Assembly: GCF_035046505.1 (NCBI RefSeq)
Contig: NC_089825.1
Location: 4,165,063 to 4,229,062 of the forward strand
DNA from: Tiliqua scincoides
Taxonomy: Eukaryota > Chordata > Lepidosauria > Squamata > Scincidae
Length of the DNA: 64,000 bases
Direction: 5' to 3'
Position 1 is the stretch's first letter. The number at the start of each line of letters is the position of its first letter. Below are positions 1-10,500 of the stretch, piece by piece. The position numbers and the translations under genes are program-made. Under the pieces are notes generated by a model. The model searched no databases. It was not told the origin of the DNA and saw only the letters and a list, made by a program, of their open reading frames with translations.

Positions 1-718
1 GGATAATTAGGAAAGGCATTGAGAATAAGACACCTAATATTGTAATGCCGTTGTACAAATCGATGGTAAGGTCACACCTGGAGTATTGCATCCAGTTCTG
101 GTCGCCGCATCCCAAAAAGGATATAGTGCAGATGGAAAAGGTGCAAAAGAGAGCAACCAAAATGATGACTGGGCTGGGCACCTTCCTCAGGAAGAAAGGC
201 TATAGCATTTGGGCCTCTTCAGTCTAGAAAAGAGGCGCTGGAGGGAGAACATGACTGAGACATACAAAATCATGCAGGGGATGGACAAAGTGGATAGAGA
301 GACGCTCTTTTCTCTCTCACATAACACCAGAACCAGGGGACATCCACAAAAGTTGAGTGTTGGGAGAATTAGGACAGACCAAAGAAAATATTTCTCTACC
401 CAGCATGTAATTAGTTTGTGGAACTCCTTGCCACAGTATGTAGTGATGGCATCTTGCCTGGTTCCCTATAAGAGGGGATTGGACAAGTTTCTGGAGGAAA
501 AGTTCATTACAGGTTACAAGTCATGGTATGTATGGTATGTATGGTATGTATGGAGGTAGGCTGCCTCTGATTGCCAGATACAGGGGAGGGCGCCAGGAGG
601 CAGGTTGTCTTGTGTGCTCCCTGGGGCATTTGGTGGGCCACTGTGAGATACAGGAAGCTGGACTAGATGGGCCCTTGGCCTGATCCAGTGGGGCTCTTCT
701 TATGTTCTTATGTTCTTA
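1..718 (+). mobile_element. CR1 LINE, 3' end fragment
   Basis: This is the last part of a CR1 non-LTR retrotransposon, cut by the left window edge. Two overlapping frames (45-227 and 209-559) encode the end of the reverse transcriptase region, with PLYKSMVRSHLEYC, FWSPHPKKD, QKRATKMMTG and LWNSLPQ. The switch of frame near 200 shows that the copy is dead. The 3' end reads GATCCAGTGGGGCTCTTCT followed by ATGTTCTT octamers, the usual CR1 3' repeat. The same family occurs at 19415, 24696, 34718, 43283, 54880 and 55559. Confidence 0.93.
523..553. repeat. 9-bp tandem repeat inside CR1
   Basis: About 3.4 copies of ATGGTATGT lie in the CR1 3' region where other copies read a single ATGG. This is a local expansion private to this copy. 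Confidence 0.8.
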
Positions 719-1413
719 GGGGCATCTTGCCTCCCCAGGAGACTCTTCCAATTGGTTCTCCCCCCCCCCCCCCACACACACATTCCCCATTTCCCCAAAA
801 CAAATCTGGATCATGCAGAGCTCAGTCTGCAGAACAGATAGGCCTCTGATTGCACACATCCCTTCACTGCCTCTCAGTCCCGGTCTAAAACATATACTGC
901 CCTTTCACCGGGCTGGATTTCCATAACATTTCTGCCAAGAGTTTCATTTGTGTTCATATTGAAAGCAACATGGGGTGAGGCAGCCTCTCTTCATCCCATT
1001 GTCCGTGTAGAGAAGTGAAGCTGGGGAGACTGACTTGACTGAGGCCTTCATGATGCAGTGGCAAAACCTGAACTCAGATCACCCACATCCAAGAGCAATT
1101 CTAGTCACTGGACCCCACTCCTGGCATCAATAGCACCGATGCATGTTGGAAACTGCCACACATTGGGTCATCACTCCCCAAACCCAGAAACAGGCCACAC
1201 ATTTATAAACATGTATGGAAGGGCAGTACAAGTCTGATGCTAACAGTCTAGCCGGTACCATTAGAACTTCTGGTTTTCCCCACCTGTATGCATCACCTCC
1301 ACAAACTGCTGTGGTTTTCCCCAGAAAGTCCAACAATTTACATCTCCTGGTGAAGCAGGAAGTAAACGAGGGGAAGTTTACCTAGAACTTGGCCCTCTCT
1401 CATCCCCATGGTA
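719..1413. other. No gene seen; possible old MIR-like SINE
   Basis: No convincing exon is present. There is a 14-C run at 760-773. A stretch at about 970-1110, with a segment like CTGAACTCAGATCACCCACA, resembles a CORE-SINE/MIR body but is too diverged to assign. The short open frames here are of chance length. Confidence 0.4.
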
Positions 1414-1515
1414 TTGTATTGTATTGGCAACCTTCAGTCTCGAAAGACTCTGAAAGGTGGTTCTGGCACAGCATCTAGTGTGGCTGAAAAGGCCAATCCG
1501 GGAGTGAACATGGTC
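1414..1515 (-). mobile_element. LINE 3' tail fragment (same family as 13445-13835)
   Basis: The segment TTGGCAACCTTCAGTCTCGA... is colinear with the left end of the LINE fragment at 13445 (GGTGGTTCTGG, CAGC[A/G]TCTAGTGTGGCTGAA, AAAGGCCAAT). In element orientation it ends in short ATACA-type repeats (TATTGTATTGTATTG on the plus strand). Its terminal 28 bp recur as the tail of the 5S-derived SINE at 33448. Confidence 0.75.
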
Positions 1516-2774
1516 CCCATGGTGAGCTTTGCTTATTCAGAAGGGGAGGGTGTTGGTTCCTGGTTTCTAATTCCAGTCACTGGATCCTTAATCAGCACAG
1601 ATCCAGCGGTGAAATGGACACACTAGAAAATATTACTCAGTATAGTTTCTTTTTTCATAACAAATTTGCTTATCGGCAAACAACTTTGGAGCAGTTTCTG
1701 AAGTTTTTTCATTTAGTACATACATGAAAGCACAAGCCTTCCCTTAGGGATGACTCCACCCTATGCAGTGTAGTCAGTTTCACTACTTGACAGGCTGACA
1801 CAGGGCTGGAGGGCAGAGCTGCTGTGGGGCAATGGTGCAACCAGACTTTCCCACTGGGAGATACTGCATCCCTTCCTCCTTAGGCTTGTGTACTTTAGCC
1901 ACTGCTAAAGTGATGACACTTATATCCTGCCCTTTCGCTAAGGAGCTGGGCACAACTCATTGTATATCCTGTATATCCTCACAGCAGCCCTGTACAGTAG
2001 GCTAGGCTCAGAGAGACTGACTCCTCCCAGGTCACCAGGAGTGGGGAAGTTAAGCCCCTGCCCAACATCCCAGTCATGACACCAGGGAAGTAGTGTCTGT
2101 TTGGTGCACTCAGCCCACAGCACCAGGTCCTTGAAGAATCAGGGGGGTGTGCTTGCGTGCTCTGTGTATGACTGCAGTTCCCTCAGTGTCCAGCTCCCAA
2201 GCCTGGCCCTCCATGGTTCCTTGTCCTTCTAGATAGTAGACGGAGTTAAAATTACACAGCTAGATGAAGGTGTCTTTCATTTGGCAAATTTCTCGGCTGC
2301 TACATGTAAAATTTATTTTAAAACATTAACTTCAGAATCTGAAAAGAGGGTTTTGTTTTTTTTTGTTTGCTTGCAAATACTACACACCACATTCTTAGAA
2401 ATGCCTTTTTAATAGAACTGTCTCGGAGAGGAGGCCTACGTGGTTCCCTCAGAAAAATAAATGGATCGTCTTCTCTCTTTTTTGGTTGAGTTTACGTCAT
2501 TTGCTTGGTGAGTGCCAGCTGGAGACTTCCCACGGGCCAGGTGAGGGTGATGGCGTTTGTCCTTGTGCCTGCTTGACACCTGGCCAAGTTGCTCTGCCAG
2601 ATAAAAACACACATTACAGTCATGGGGGCATCCCATCTTGTAAGGGGGGGCAGGTAGCTGCAAGGATGCTTCGGGAGGCAGGTGGCTGGTCGCACCCACT
2701 TTGCTGCCTGCGCTGTGGAGCGAAGAGGCCGGGGGGGGGGGCTTTGCACCAGGGAGCCACAGCCTGGACAGGCT
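1516..2774. other. Unassigned stretch, old repeat at about 1905-2075
   Basis: No exon is recognised. Around 1905-2075 the text (TATATCCTCACAGCAGCCCTG, then GGTCACCAGGAGTGGGG) resembles the MIR/L2-tail type of ancient repeat, read on the plus strand. The rest is ordinary diverged sequence. Confidence 0.35.
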
Positions 2775-3490
2775 CTGGAAACGGAGACCTGGGCTTCAAG
2801 TCCTGGTAGAAGCCCAGATCTACCAGCTGGGTAGATTTGGGCTTCTGATTTAACTTGTGATCTCTGTGGCTGAGCAGACTGGGGCTCCCGCCTGAACTTG
2901 GAGCCCAGATTACTGGCTGGGTAGACCTGGGTTCCTGATTTAACTTATGGTAGTGGTTCCCAACCTGGGGTATATGTACCTCAGAGGTACTTGCCAGGAT
3001 CTTTAGGAGTACTTGAAAAAGAATTGAATAATGGTGGAAACAAGCAGGTCTGTATTCGAATGCCTTGCAGAGCTGACATTAGAATGACTTGCAGGGCTAA
3101 TATGAAAGGTACAATTTATGGAAATGGGCTGCCAAGGGGTACACAAGTGAAAAAATGTTGGGAACCACTGACATGGTCTCTGTGGCCAAGCAGACCTGGG
3201 CTCCTGCCTGGACTTGGAGCCCAGATCTACCTGCTGGGTAGACTAGGTCTCCCATTCCAGCCAATAGCTCCAAGACCAGGTGGGAGCCCAAGTCTAAGCA
3301 CCCAGCAAACCTTTGCCATGGAGGCAAGAAGTTAAATTGGGAGCCCAGGTCTACCTGGCAGGTAGATCTGGGCTCCAAGTCCAGGCAGGTGAGCAGGTGT
3401 ACCTGCCTGGTGAACCTCAGCCACAGAGGCCATCAAATTCAGCCTAGAGCCCAGGTCTATCCGCTTAGTTGACTTGGGCTCAGGAGCTGG
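2775..3490. repeat. Irregular satellite-like patch of 'lecture-length' units
   Basis: The phrases GGAGCCCAGATCTACC, CTGGGTAGACCTGGG, GAGCAGACCTGGGCTCC and CTTGGAGCCCAGAT recur at least five times between 2775 and 3490, partly in inverted orientation (AGGTAGATCTGGGCTCC at about 3358). Unit length is irregular, about 60-130 bp. A hAT-type MITE (2951-3170) has inserted in the middle. No coding sense is apparent. A related CTGGGCTCTGCATTGGG phrase occurs near 52950. Confidence 0.65.
2951..3170. mobile_element. hAT-type MITE
   Basis: The element starts TAGTGGTTCCCAACCTGGG and ends GTTGGGAACCACTG, terminal inverted repeats of the hAT (Charlie-like) kind. It is about 220 bp with no transposase frame, so it is non-autonomous. 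The flanks (ACTTATGG and ACATGG) only weakly suggest a target duplication. Confidence 0.75.
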
Positions 3491-3636
3491 TAGTGATCAT
3501 GGGCCACCCCCAAACTTTGTGTTCTCCATGATCTCCCTGCTCTGCCTGTGGGCTCCTGCTTAGGCCACTTCTCCACGGTGGCTCGATGCACTGGGAGGCA
3601 CCTTGGAGGGTCATGCAGTGGTCGGGGTGGCAAGAG

Positions 3637-3834
3637 AGGCAGAGCCTCCCCGTTGGAGTCCTTTGAAAAGCGCCATCGCTGTGGGAGGTGCCAAGCACTC
3701 TCAAGCCACGCGCAATGCGACACCCGAAAGGTGATGCCTGGCATTCTCCAAGCAATGCGCGTGGCTTGAGAGTGCTTGGCACCTCCCACTGCGGTGGCGC
3801 TTTTCAAAGGACTTCAACGGGGAGGCTCTGCCTC
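3637..3834. repeat. Fold-back (palindromic) GC-rich repeat
   Basis: The left arm (3637-3718) and right arm (3752-3834) are reverse complements over about 80 bp with about three mismatches, separated by about 33 bp. The arms carry GAGGCAGAGCCTCCCC, GAGTCCTTTGAAAAGCGCC and CAAGCACTCTCAAGCC. The same arm sequence recurs at 3900-4125, 15131-15285, 32119-32325, 33291-33412 and, much degraded, at 57165-57235. I do not recognise it as a named family. Confidence 0.88.
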
Positions 3835-3840
3835 CCCAAC

Positions 3841-4125
3841 CACCGTCTGCGGAACTCCCTGCCACCAGATGTGCTGACGGCACTGCGCGTGGGTCATTGG
3901 TGCTTGGGTGCCTCCAGGCGGCGGCGCTTTTAGAAGGACTCCGGCGGGGAAGCTCTGCCTGCCCTGCTTCCCCAACCACCGCACATCCGTGGTCTGCGGA
4001 ACTCCCTGCCACCAGATGTGCTGACGGCACTGCGCGTGGGTCATGGGTGCTTGGGTGCCTCCAGGCTGTGGCGCTCTCCGAAGGACTCCGGCGGGCAGAC
4101 TCTGCCTCCCCACCCACCGCACGTC
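3841..4125 (+). repeat. Two tandem units of the fold-back repeat with a LINE C-terminal scrap
   Basis: Units of about 140-150 bp (3841-3985 and 3986-4125) each read CTGCGGAACTCCCTGCCACC, AGATGTGCTGACGGCACTGC, GTGCTTGGGTGCCTCCAGG, then the right-arm sequence. In one frame this gives RNSLPPDVLTALRVGH followed by CLGASRR, which looks like the C-terminal tail of a LINE reverse transcriptase (the LWNSLPxxV...LGxFKRR pattern). The repeat may therefore descend from a LINE 3' coding end that was copied into inverted order. Confidence 0.75.
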
Positions 4126-4252
4126 CCTGCTGCAGGGTCAGGCACCTCCGCCGTCAGGCGGGCCAGCCGCGCCTCCAGACCCTCCCGACAGCGCGGGGCG
4201 CCCGCAAGCCTGGAGCCGGCGGGGGGAGCCGCTGCTCCGCCCGCGCCCGCTG

Positions 4253-4272
4253 GCTGCTGGGAGGCGTAGTCC
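4253..4272 (-). promoter_or_regulatory. ZNF143/SBS-like motif
   Basis: The reverse complement reads GACTACGCCTCCCAGCAGCC, close to the SBS consensus ACTACAATTCCCAGMATGC. Similar motifs occur in the other three CpG islands of the window. Confidence 0.55.
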
Positions 4273-4539
4273 GGGCTGGCGGGAGGGAGGCTGCTGGGCA
4301 GGCAGGCAGGCAGGCGGGCACAGGCAGCCCAGCCCGCCCAGATCGCCCGCCCGCCCGCCCGCCCGCGGGGCCGGGAGTGCGCGGACGCGCAGGCAGGTCC
4401 TCCTCGGGGCCCGATCCTGCCCTGCCGTCGGCCCCGATCCTCCTCCCCGGCCGCCCGGCCTGCTCGCGGCTCCAGAGTCGGGGCGCCCCTCCCCGCCCCC
4501 GCAGGCTCGGGCGGCGCTTCCCGGAGGACCGGCCCGCGG

Positions 4540-4566
4540 ATGGCCGCGCTGGGGGCGGCCGCGCAG
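4540..4566 (+). CDS. ZNF467: ZNF467 coding exon 1 (MAALGAAAQ)
   Basis: ATG in the CpG island followed by nine codons and a donor CAG|GTGAGG, phase 0. The paralogous gene at 56309 has a coding first exon of the same 27-nt length, MAGGGPAAQ, with donor CAG|GTAGGC. That match is the main reason for choosing this start. Confidence 0.65.
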
Positions 4567-7500
4567 GTGAGGAGGCGGCGGCGCGCGGCTCGGACGGGGC
4601 GGGAGGCGGCGCGCTCGTCCTCCTCGCGCTCGGCGGGCATCTTCTTCGCGGAAGGCCGGGGCGCGGCAGGGCGCGGGCAGGGCGCGGCAGCCGGAGAGGA
4701 GCCCCTCCCGTCGCCACGAGGCCGCGGGCTGGCAGCGGCGCCGAGCCCTCCGGGAAGGAGGTCCCTGCAGCGCCCTGCGGGGGGAAGGCGCGTTCCCCCG
4801 GCCGCGAAACGGCGATGCTCCTCGAGGTGGTCTGAGCAGCCGGAGCCTCTCCTGGCAGTCCCGCCCCCGCCCCGAAAACCTCCCGTCCCACCCCGGTGAC
4901 TCTGGCCCGCTGCAGCCCCGCGGTGGGAAGGGGACAGCACTTTGCACATGCTCAGAGGGACCTGCGTGTGTGTGCTCGATGCAGTCCGAAGGAGGGCTCC
5001 GGCGCTGGCCGCTTACCCCGAGGCCTGAGCGCCCGGCGGGCTGGAGCTCAAGAGGCACTGAGTGGACTGGACCGGACTGGACTGGCACCACCTGCTGCGC
5101 AGAGGGACTCCGTCAGCTCGGCTTGGTCAGTTACCCGCTGTGGCTCTGTCCACCCCGGAAGAGCGTGGGGAAGCTGGGCCTCAGGAGCGCTCCTGCAGTT
5201 GCCACCAGCCCTGGTGGCTCACGAAGCCAGACGCTGAATGGCTAGGTTGGAGCAGAGAGACTGAGCTCCAGGGCGATGCCACACTGGCAGGCACAAGAGG
5301 GCCGGGCAGGAAAGTGCAGTGGCACCAGCAGGGCATAACACCTGGCCGGGGTGGGGGGGGCGCAGGGACTGGCACTTTCCTAGGGGGTAAGCGGAGACCA
5401 ATGTCCACAAAATTATGCCACTGGGGGGTTGCTGTTGGCCACTTGCTGGTGCACTTCCTCGCCCAGCGTGCACAGAAGAAAAGGTCTGCTGTGGCACTGA
5501 GGCAATCCAGTCCAGCTTCCTCTCACTCAGCTGCCCTGGGCAAATTCAGGAGCAGGCCACGGAAGAGGTTGTCAGCCCCGTTTGAATCCCCGTTTGAATC
5601 AGCCAGAGGTTGCCTGCCTCCAAACACACCTGACCTTCAGGAACACATCTGGCGGGCTGAAAGGGACTGGAGACCGTCCTGGGTGAGGTGATCCAGTTGT
5701 CTGGTTCAGTGAAAGGGGCACTGAGTTTAAGAGCCCCTCACTTTGCACCAGGGCATGTGCTGTGAAGGCGGGAGGTCTAAGGCCCTGGCTGTGGGAGCTC
5801 TCCAGTGCCAAAGCTGTCAGGGGGCCATGTAGAGCTGCGCCATTTGGAAGAGACAGGATCAGACTCTTTGGGCCAGTGTGGAAGAAGGAACAGTGTGGAT
5901 CAAGGAACTCTTTCCATGTTTCTTGTTCTCTTGGAAGAAGCACCATGGAGCAGGTCAGCAACCAGCGCTTAGGTGAGGCAGCAGACGCTCCTTCCCAGGA
6001 CTCTAGGGCACCTTGTCAGGACAGGGCAGGACTGGCACCTCTTCCCTGTGTTTTCTTTCCAATCCAAGAGCAGCAGAGCACAGGCTGGGGGCTTCTCAAT
6101 GCCCTTCAGCCTCTCTGTTGTCCTCCCAATTGCTGATTAAGTGAGATCCTGGAGTTTCCCCACCCGTCCAGTGCATGCTGATGAACCAGGCAGGGATTGT
6201 TGCAAGCAGAAAACTAGGGGGCAGGGGAAGTTTGTTCCAGAATAATGATCTGTAGATAACAGATTGTAAGGTAAAAGGAAAAGATTGGGGGCTTCAGCTG
6301 ACCTTCAGCTGTCATATCGGGAGGGGAGATAGTTGAGAATGTCTCGAAAGACACTTTGCACATGCTCAGAGGTGAAGTCCTGTTTCTGATTATCCTGTTG
6401 GAAAAGGGGCCTATTTCTCCCCATGCCATAGGTTTGTCCTAGAGCTAGCAAAATACACCAGCAGGGAAGGGAGCAGGAGAGTTTGGGGGCCAGGAGGGGA
6501 GATAAAAGCTGACCAGCAAGACAAGAGGAAAAGAGAAGGCGGTGAGGAAAGGAAAGGGAGAGGGGCAGAGATTGCAGGCAGGAAAGTGATGGGGTGGGGG
6601 GGGGAGGCCCTGAAAGAAGAGGAGGGAATAAAGCAGCAATTCTGAAGGAGGGGCTGCAGAGGAGAGGCAGCCATCCTAAAAGTGATGGGTGGCCTGTGCA
6701 GGGAGATGGATGAAGTGGGGGGGGGGGGTAGGCTTTGCATCAGATCTCCAAGTGACAATAATGAAGAATAATGGCACCTGGGCTGGAAGTGGTTTTGTGT
6801 GGGGTGACCTAGCCTGGTCACGTGACTCAGGACCAAAGCACAGGCCTTGTGGGCTGTTCCTATGTCAGACTCTGCCAAGCCCTTCTGGGTGGAAGGAGAA
6901 AGCGAAAGCCAGGAAGTGCTGGCAGGCTGGCCCAGATGCTGGCTGTGTGCAGCTGGGGTGTGTGTGTGTGTGGATTCAGGTTGCATCCCCTTGGCAGGGA
7001 GTGCAGGTGAAGGGCACAGGCTCCTGGGAAGGTCTCCTGTGCAAGCCTTGTTGAAGTGGCGGGAGGGGTGCAGCTCACACAGGAGAACGTCTCTGGAAAT
7101 GCTTTCCTGGCCCTCCTTGGTGTGGTCTGTCCCACACTGCCCTGCACAGATGTAGCCCCCCAAGACCCTGCTGCTGACCACGGCTGGCTTGTTTCCAAGG
7201 AGCTTCCCACCTCCTCCCTGTCTCTGCACTCCCCTGAGGCCATGCTGTGGCCGCTCTTCTGCTGGTGGAGCATGGAGGGATATTCCTCCCTGTGAAGGCT
7301 GTGCCCTTCTGAGCGCCCCCCTTGCACACCTGTATTCTTTGGTTGGAGAGAATCGCCTTCCACAGGCTTCCCCCCCCCCCAGCTCTATCCTGTGTCCATG
7401 GTCCAGGGCTTCTGGTAGGGAGGGTCTCTCCCAGCCCATCCTGCAGTTCCTGGGTCTAGCACCTGAGGAGGCATGTCCACTGCCACTCCTCTTCTCTGAC

Positions 7501-10500
7501 AGGCACTAGCCGCTGCTTCTGCTTCCTGGGTGCAAAAAGGAGGCGGGCTGGTGCCAGGCTTTGGCCCACTTGGACACCCCTGGCTAGGCTGACTCTTGGT
7601 GATGGTGGTAGCACCCAAGGAGCCATCGGGGGGCACCACAAGACACCTAGGGAACGGCCCTGCCCCAGGTCCCAGCAGCCAGGCACTGGGACAGGAAAGA
7701 GGAAGTGTCAGGAGAGGAACAGGGTTCTTGAGGGTCAGAGCCTGCTCCTCCCAGCTGTCCAGGAGAAGGCAGGTGGTGGTTCTGACAACCTGAAGCACAG
7801 TGCAGACAGGACTCAGCGTCTAGATGTGCCCACTTCTCTTTCTCAGAGGGGTCCTTGGGAGGAGGCAGAGGTCTGGTGGGGTCAGGGTCCTTGGGAGGAG
7901 GCAGAGGCCTTGGCCTGGCCTCTGATCCATTCACAGTCCCTGGCAGAGGGCCTGCTGGGGGGGTAAACCCTAAACTCTCCTGTGAAACTGCTTCTGCACA
8001 AAGGTTTGCAGGTGAAGCATCAGGGGAGGGCTGGGAAGGGGGCAGTGGTGAAATAGCCCTGGCATCTCAGACGATTTGGTTGTGTGTCCACAGCGTGTCT
8101 GGAGGTGGTCCAGGTGGTCTAGACTATTTCTGGATGGGGGAGTTTTCTCAGTCGGGCTCAGGTTTGCAGGGCCGCAGCAGGCCGACCTGTGAGGTTGCAC
8201 ATGAACATAGAGAGTGCAGCACATCCTAACTTGCAGGTGATCCTTCATTGCTGCAGGTGCCTGTGCGGTGTGAGGACACGGCTCTTTACCTTGCCCCAGA
8301 GCGGTGGAAAGGCTGGGCAGCACAGGAGGACACCATGCGCGAGAACTACGGTGCCATGATTACTCTGGGTAAAAAAACACCACCCTTCTTGGCAGTCCTG
8401 GCCTCAGAGATGAGCATTGGACTGGGAGTGCCCTTTGCACCTCTCCAAACATGCCTGTTGCCAAGCAACCCAGGCAGCATTTTCACGCCATCAGAAACAC
8501 TTTCAGGCAAGCCTTTTGCCTGAAAATGGAGCAGCTGGAGCCTTTTACCAAAATGGCTGCACAGCTGCCACAGTGGGAAGCCCACAAGCAAGTAGAGCGA
8601 AAGTCTTTTCAGGGGCAAAGGCCCTGTGATGGCCTGCCAGCGGTACCCTCTCATGCTTTGGAAAGAGGACACGTGCCTGTTACCCCATGGTGCCCAGGAA
8701 CTGGGCAGCAGCAGATGGGCCAGAGCTCTCACCCCCCACTGCTGTGCACTGTGCTGAAGGAGGATCTTTGCTCAGTCACTCCCTGGGTCCTGGTGTTGCT
8801 GTTGGGCAGGGCTGTCAAGGCCTTGAGGGGCCTGCTGCCGCCACCCCCTGACAAACCTCCCCAGTGGCCCTGGTGGGCTTCCTGGGCAAGGGTGGGGGGC
8901 AGGAGACTGCCCTCTCACTTTTCCCAAGGCCCGTTTGCACTCCCAGATGCCCCAGACCCTGACGTGGTGCTGGGAGAAACAGAGGTCAATCTGCTCCTGC
9001 TGCTGCTCCCCAGGAAGTCAGCTGGGCCAGGCTTCCTGTCACATGGCGGGAGGCAGTCAAGGTAGCCCTTGCGTCCTTAGGGAGGGGCTGGGTATAGGCC
9101 AGGGAGCTATTACCGGCACACTGAGGCACACGCCTCTGGACCTGGCAGGAGCACACAGGCATTCTGTCTCGGGGCCTCTGAGTCTGTCTCAGCCCCTTGT
9201 GAGGTCTTGGCACAGAGGGCCTTGTGCTCACAGCCGCTCGTACATTAAGCAACAGGACACTGAGTGGTTGCCCTGGAGAAGTCTCCTCTTTCCCTGCCAC
9301 AAAATGGTCCATTAATGCCCCGTCCTGCTTAGAACAGTGTGGAGTGGCTAGGATGGAACTGCGCCCCACCAGGCTTGTCCCCTCTTTTTCAGGATCTCCG
9401 GTTGCCAAGCCCGAGCTGGTTGCCCAGGTTGAACAAGGCAGGCCCCCTCCGGCAAAGAGCCAGGGCGAAGCAGAGCCAAGAGGACCATCTGATGGCACCA
9501 GTGTTGCAGGTTGGGGGGACAAGTAACTTTCCAGTGGGAGCTCACTGCGGGGGCTGCGGCCAGAAGCAGAAGGACTGGCTGCAGTGGCCTTGTGAGAGAG
9601 AAGGGCCTCTCTCGCTGCTCTGCTTCTGTCACACCACACACCCAGAGACATGGCTCCCCCACATGGCCATCTGCAGACCTGTGGACTGCAAGGTGGCTGC
9701 GCCTTGTACCTGGAGCCGAAAGTGGGAGGAGGGGGGCTGCTGAGATGCTTGGCTCGGGGCACCATCAGTGCTGGTGGAGGGACAGGGGTGTCAGAGGGGC
9801 ACGGGATCTTGGGGAGTCTGAGAGCTGAACCTCGCCACCACCCTCTGGAGATCCTGGGGCACACCACTGGAGTGGTGCGGTGTGGCTGCTTGAGCTGGTC
9901 CCATGACCTTCATAGTTGGTCTGGATAGGGATCCAAGGACTCTTCCGACTGGCCTGTGATGAGCAGGGGGAATGGCAACCTGTTCCGTCAAGTCTCAGCT
10001 TGATTTCCTGGTTGCCAAATTTAGGTATATGTTTGAGTGCAGAGCTTGCACAGGAGCTCAGAAGTCCTCAACCCGAAACAGCCTCACAATATGATGGCAA
10101 CACCCCCCCCCCCTCTTTGGCTCTGCAGGGTCTGGACTGCCAGAGACTGAGGGTATAACAAGGAGTGAGCGGCAGCCTGGAGGCGTCCAGGGAAGAATGG
10201 AAGAGTCCAAAGCCCCTGAGGGAAGCTGCCCAGGTAAGACCTCCAGCTCCTCACCTGTAGGGCTGCAAGGTTCTGAGGCAGCTTAGTGGAGCCAGCCAGA
10301 TAGCCAACCAGCAGGCGCTCCTCCCCAGGGCTGTCTGACTTCTACTCTTTTCCCCATCCCCCTAGGGAGAGTGTCCCACCTGTCCACCTGCAACCTCTCC
10401 CTTCCGCCCTTGTCTTCAGCCCCAGAACCTGTTTGAAGTGCCCATGCTTTCCTGCAGCAGGTGAAAGGAAGGGCCTGGAGATAATACCTCTGAGCACAAG

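Larger units (their letters stand above)
4130..4910 (+). promoter_or_regulatory. CpG island, promoter of ZNF467-like gene
   Basis: Extreme G+C with dense CpG, GC boxes and runs such as CCCGCCCGCCCGCCCGCC. It contains the first coding exon at 4540-4566. A ZNF143/THAP11-type motif lies at 4253-4272 on the minus strand (GACTACGCCTCCCAGCAGCC). No TATA box is evident. The fold-back repeat abuts its left edge. Long open frames on both strands here are a by-product of base composition. Confidence 0.85.

Noticed and set aside
6411-7439. 342-codon minus-strand frame in ZNF467 intron 1
   Set aside because: Low-complexity Ser/Pro/Leu content, no recognisable domain, no splice or promoter support.
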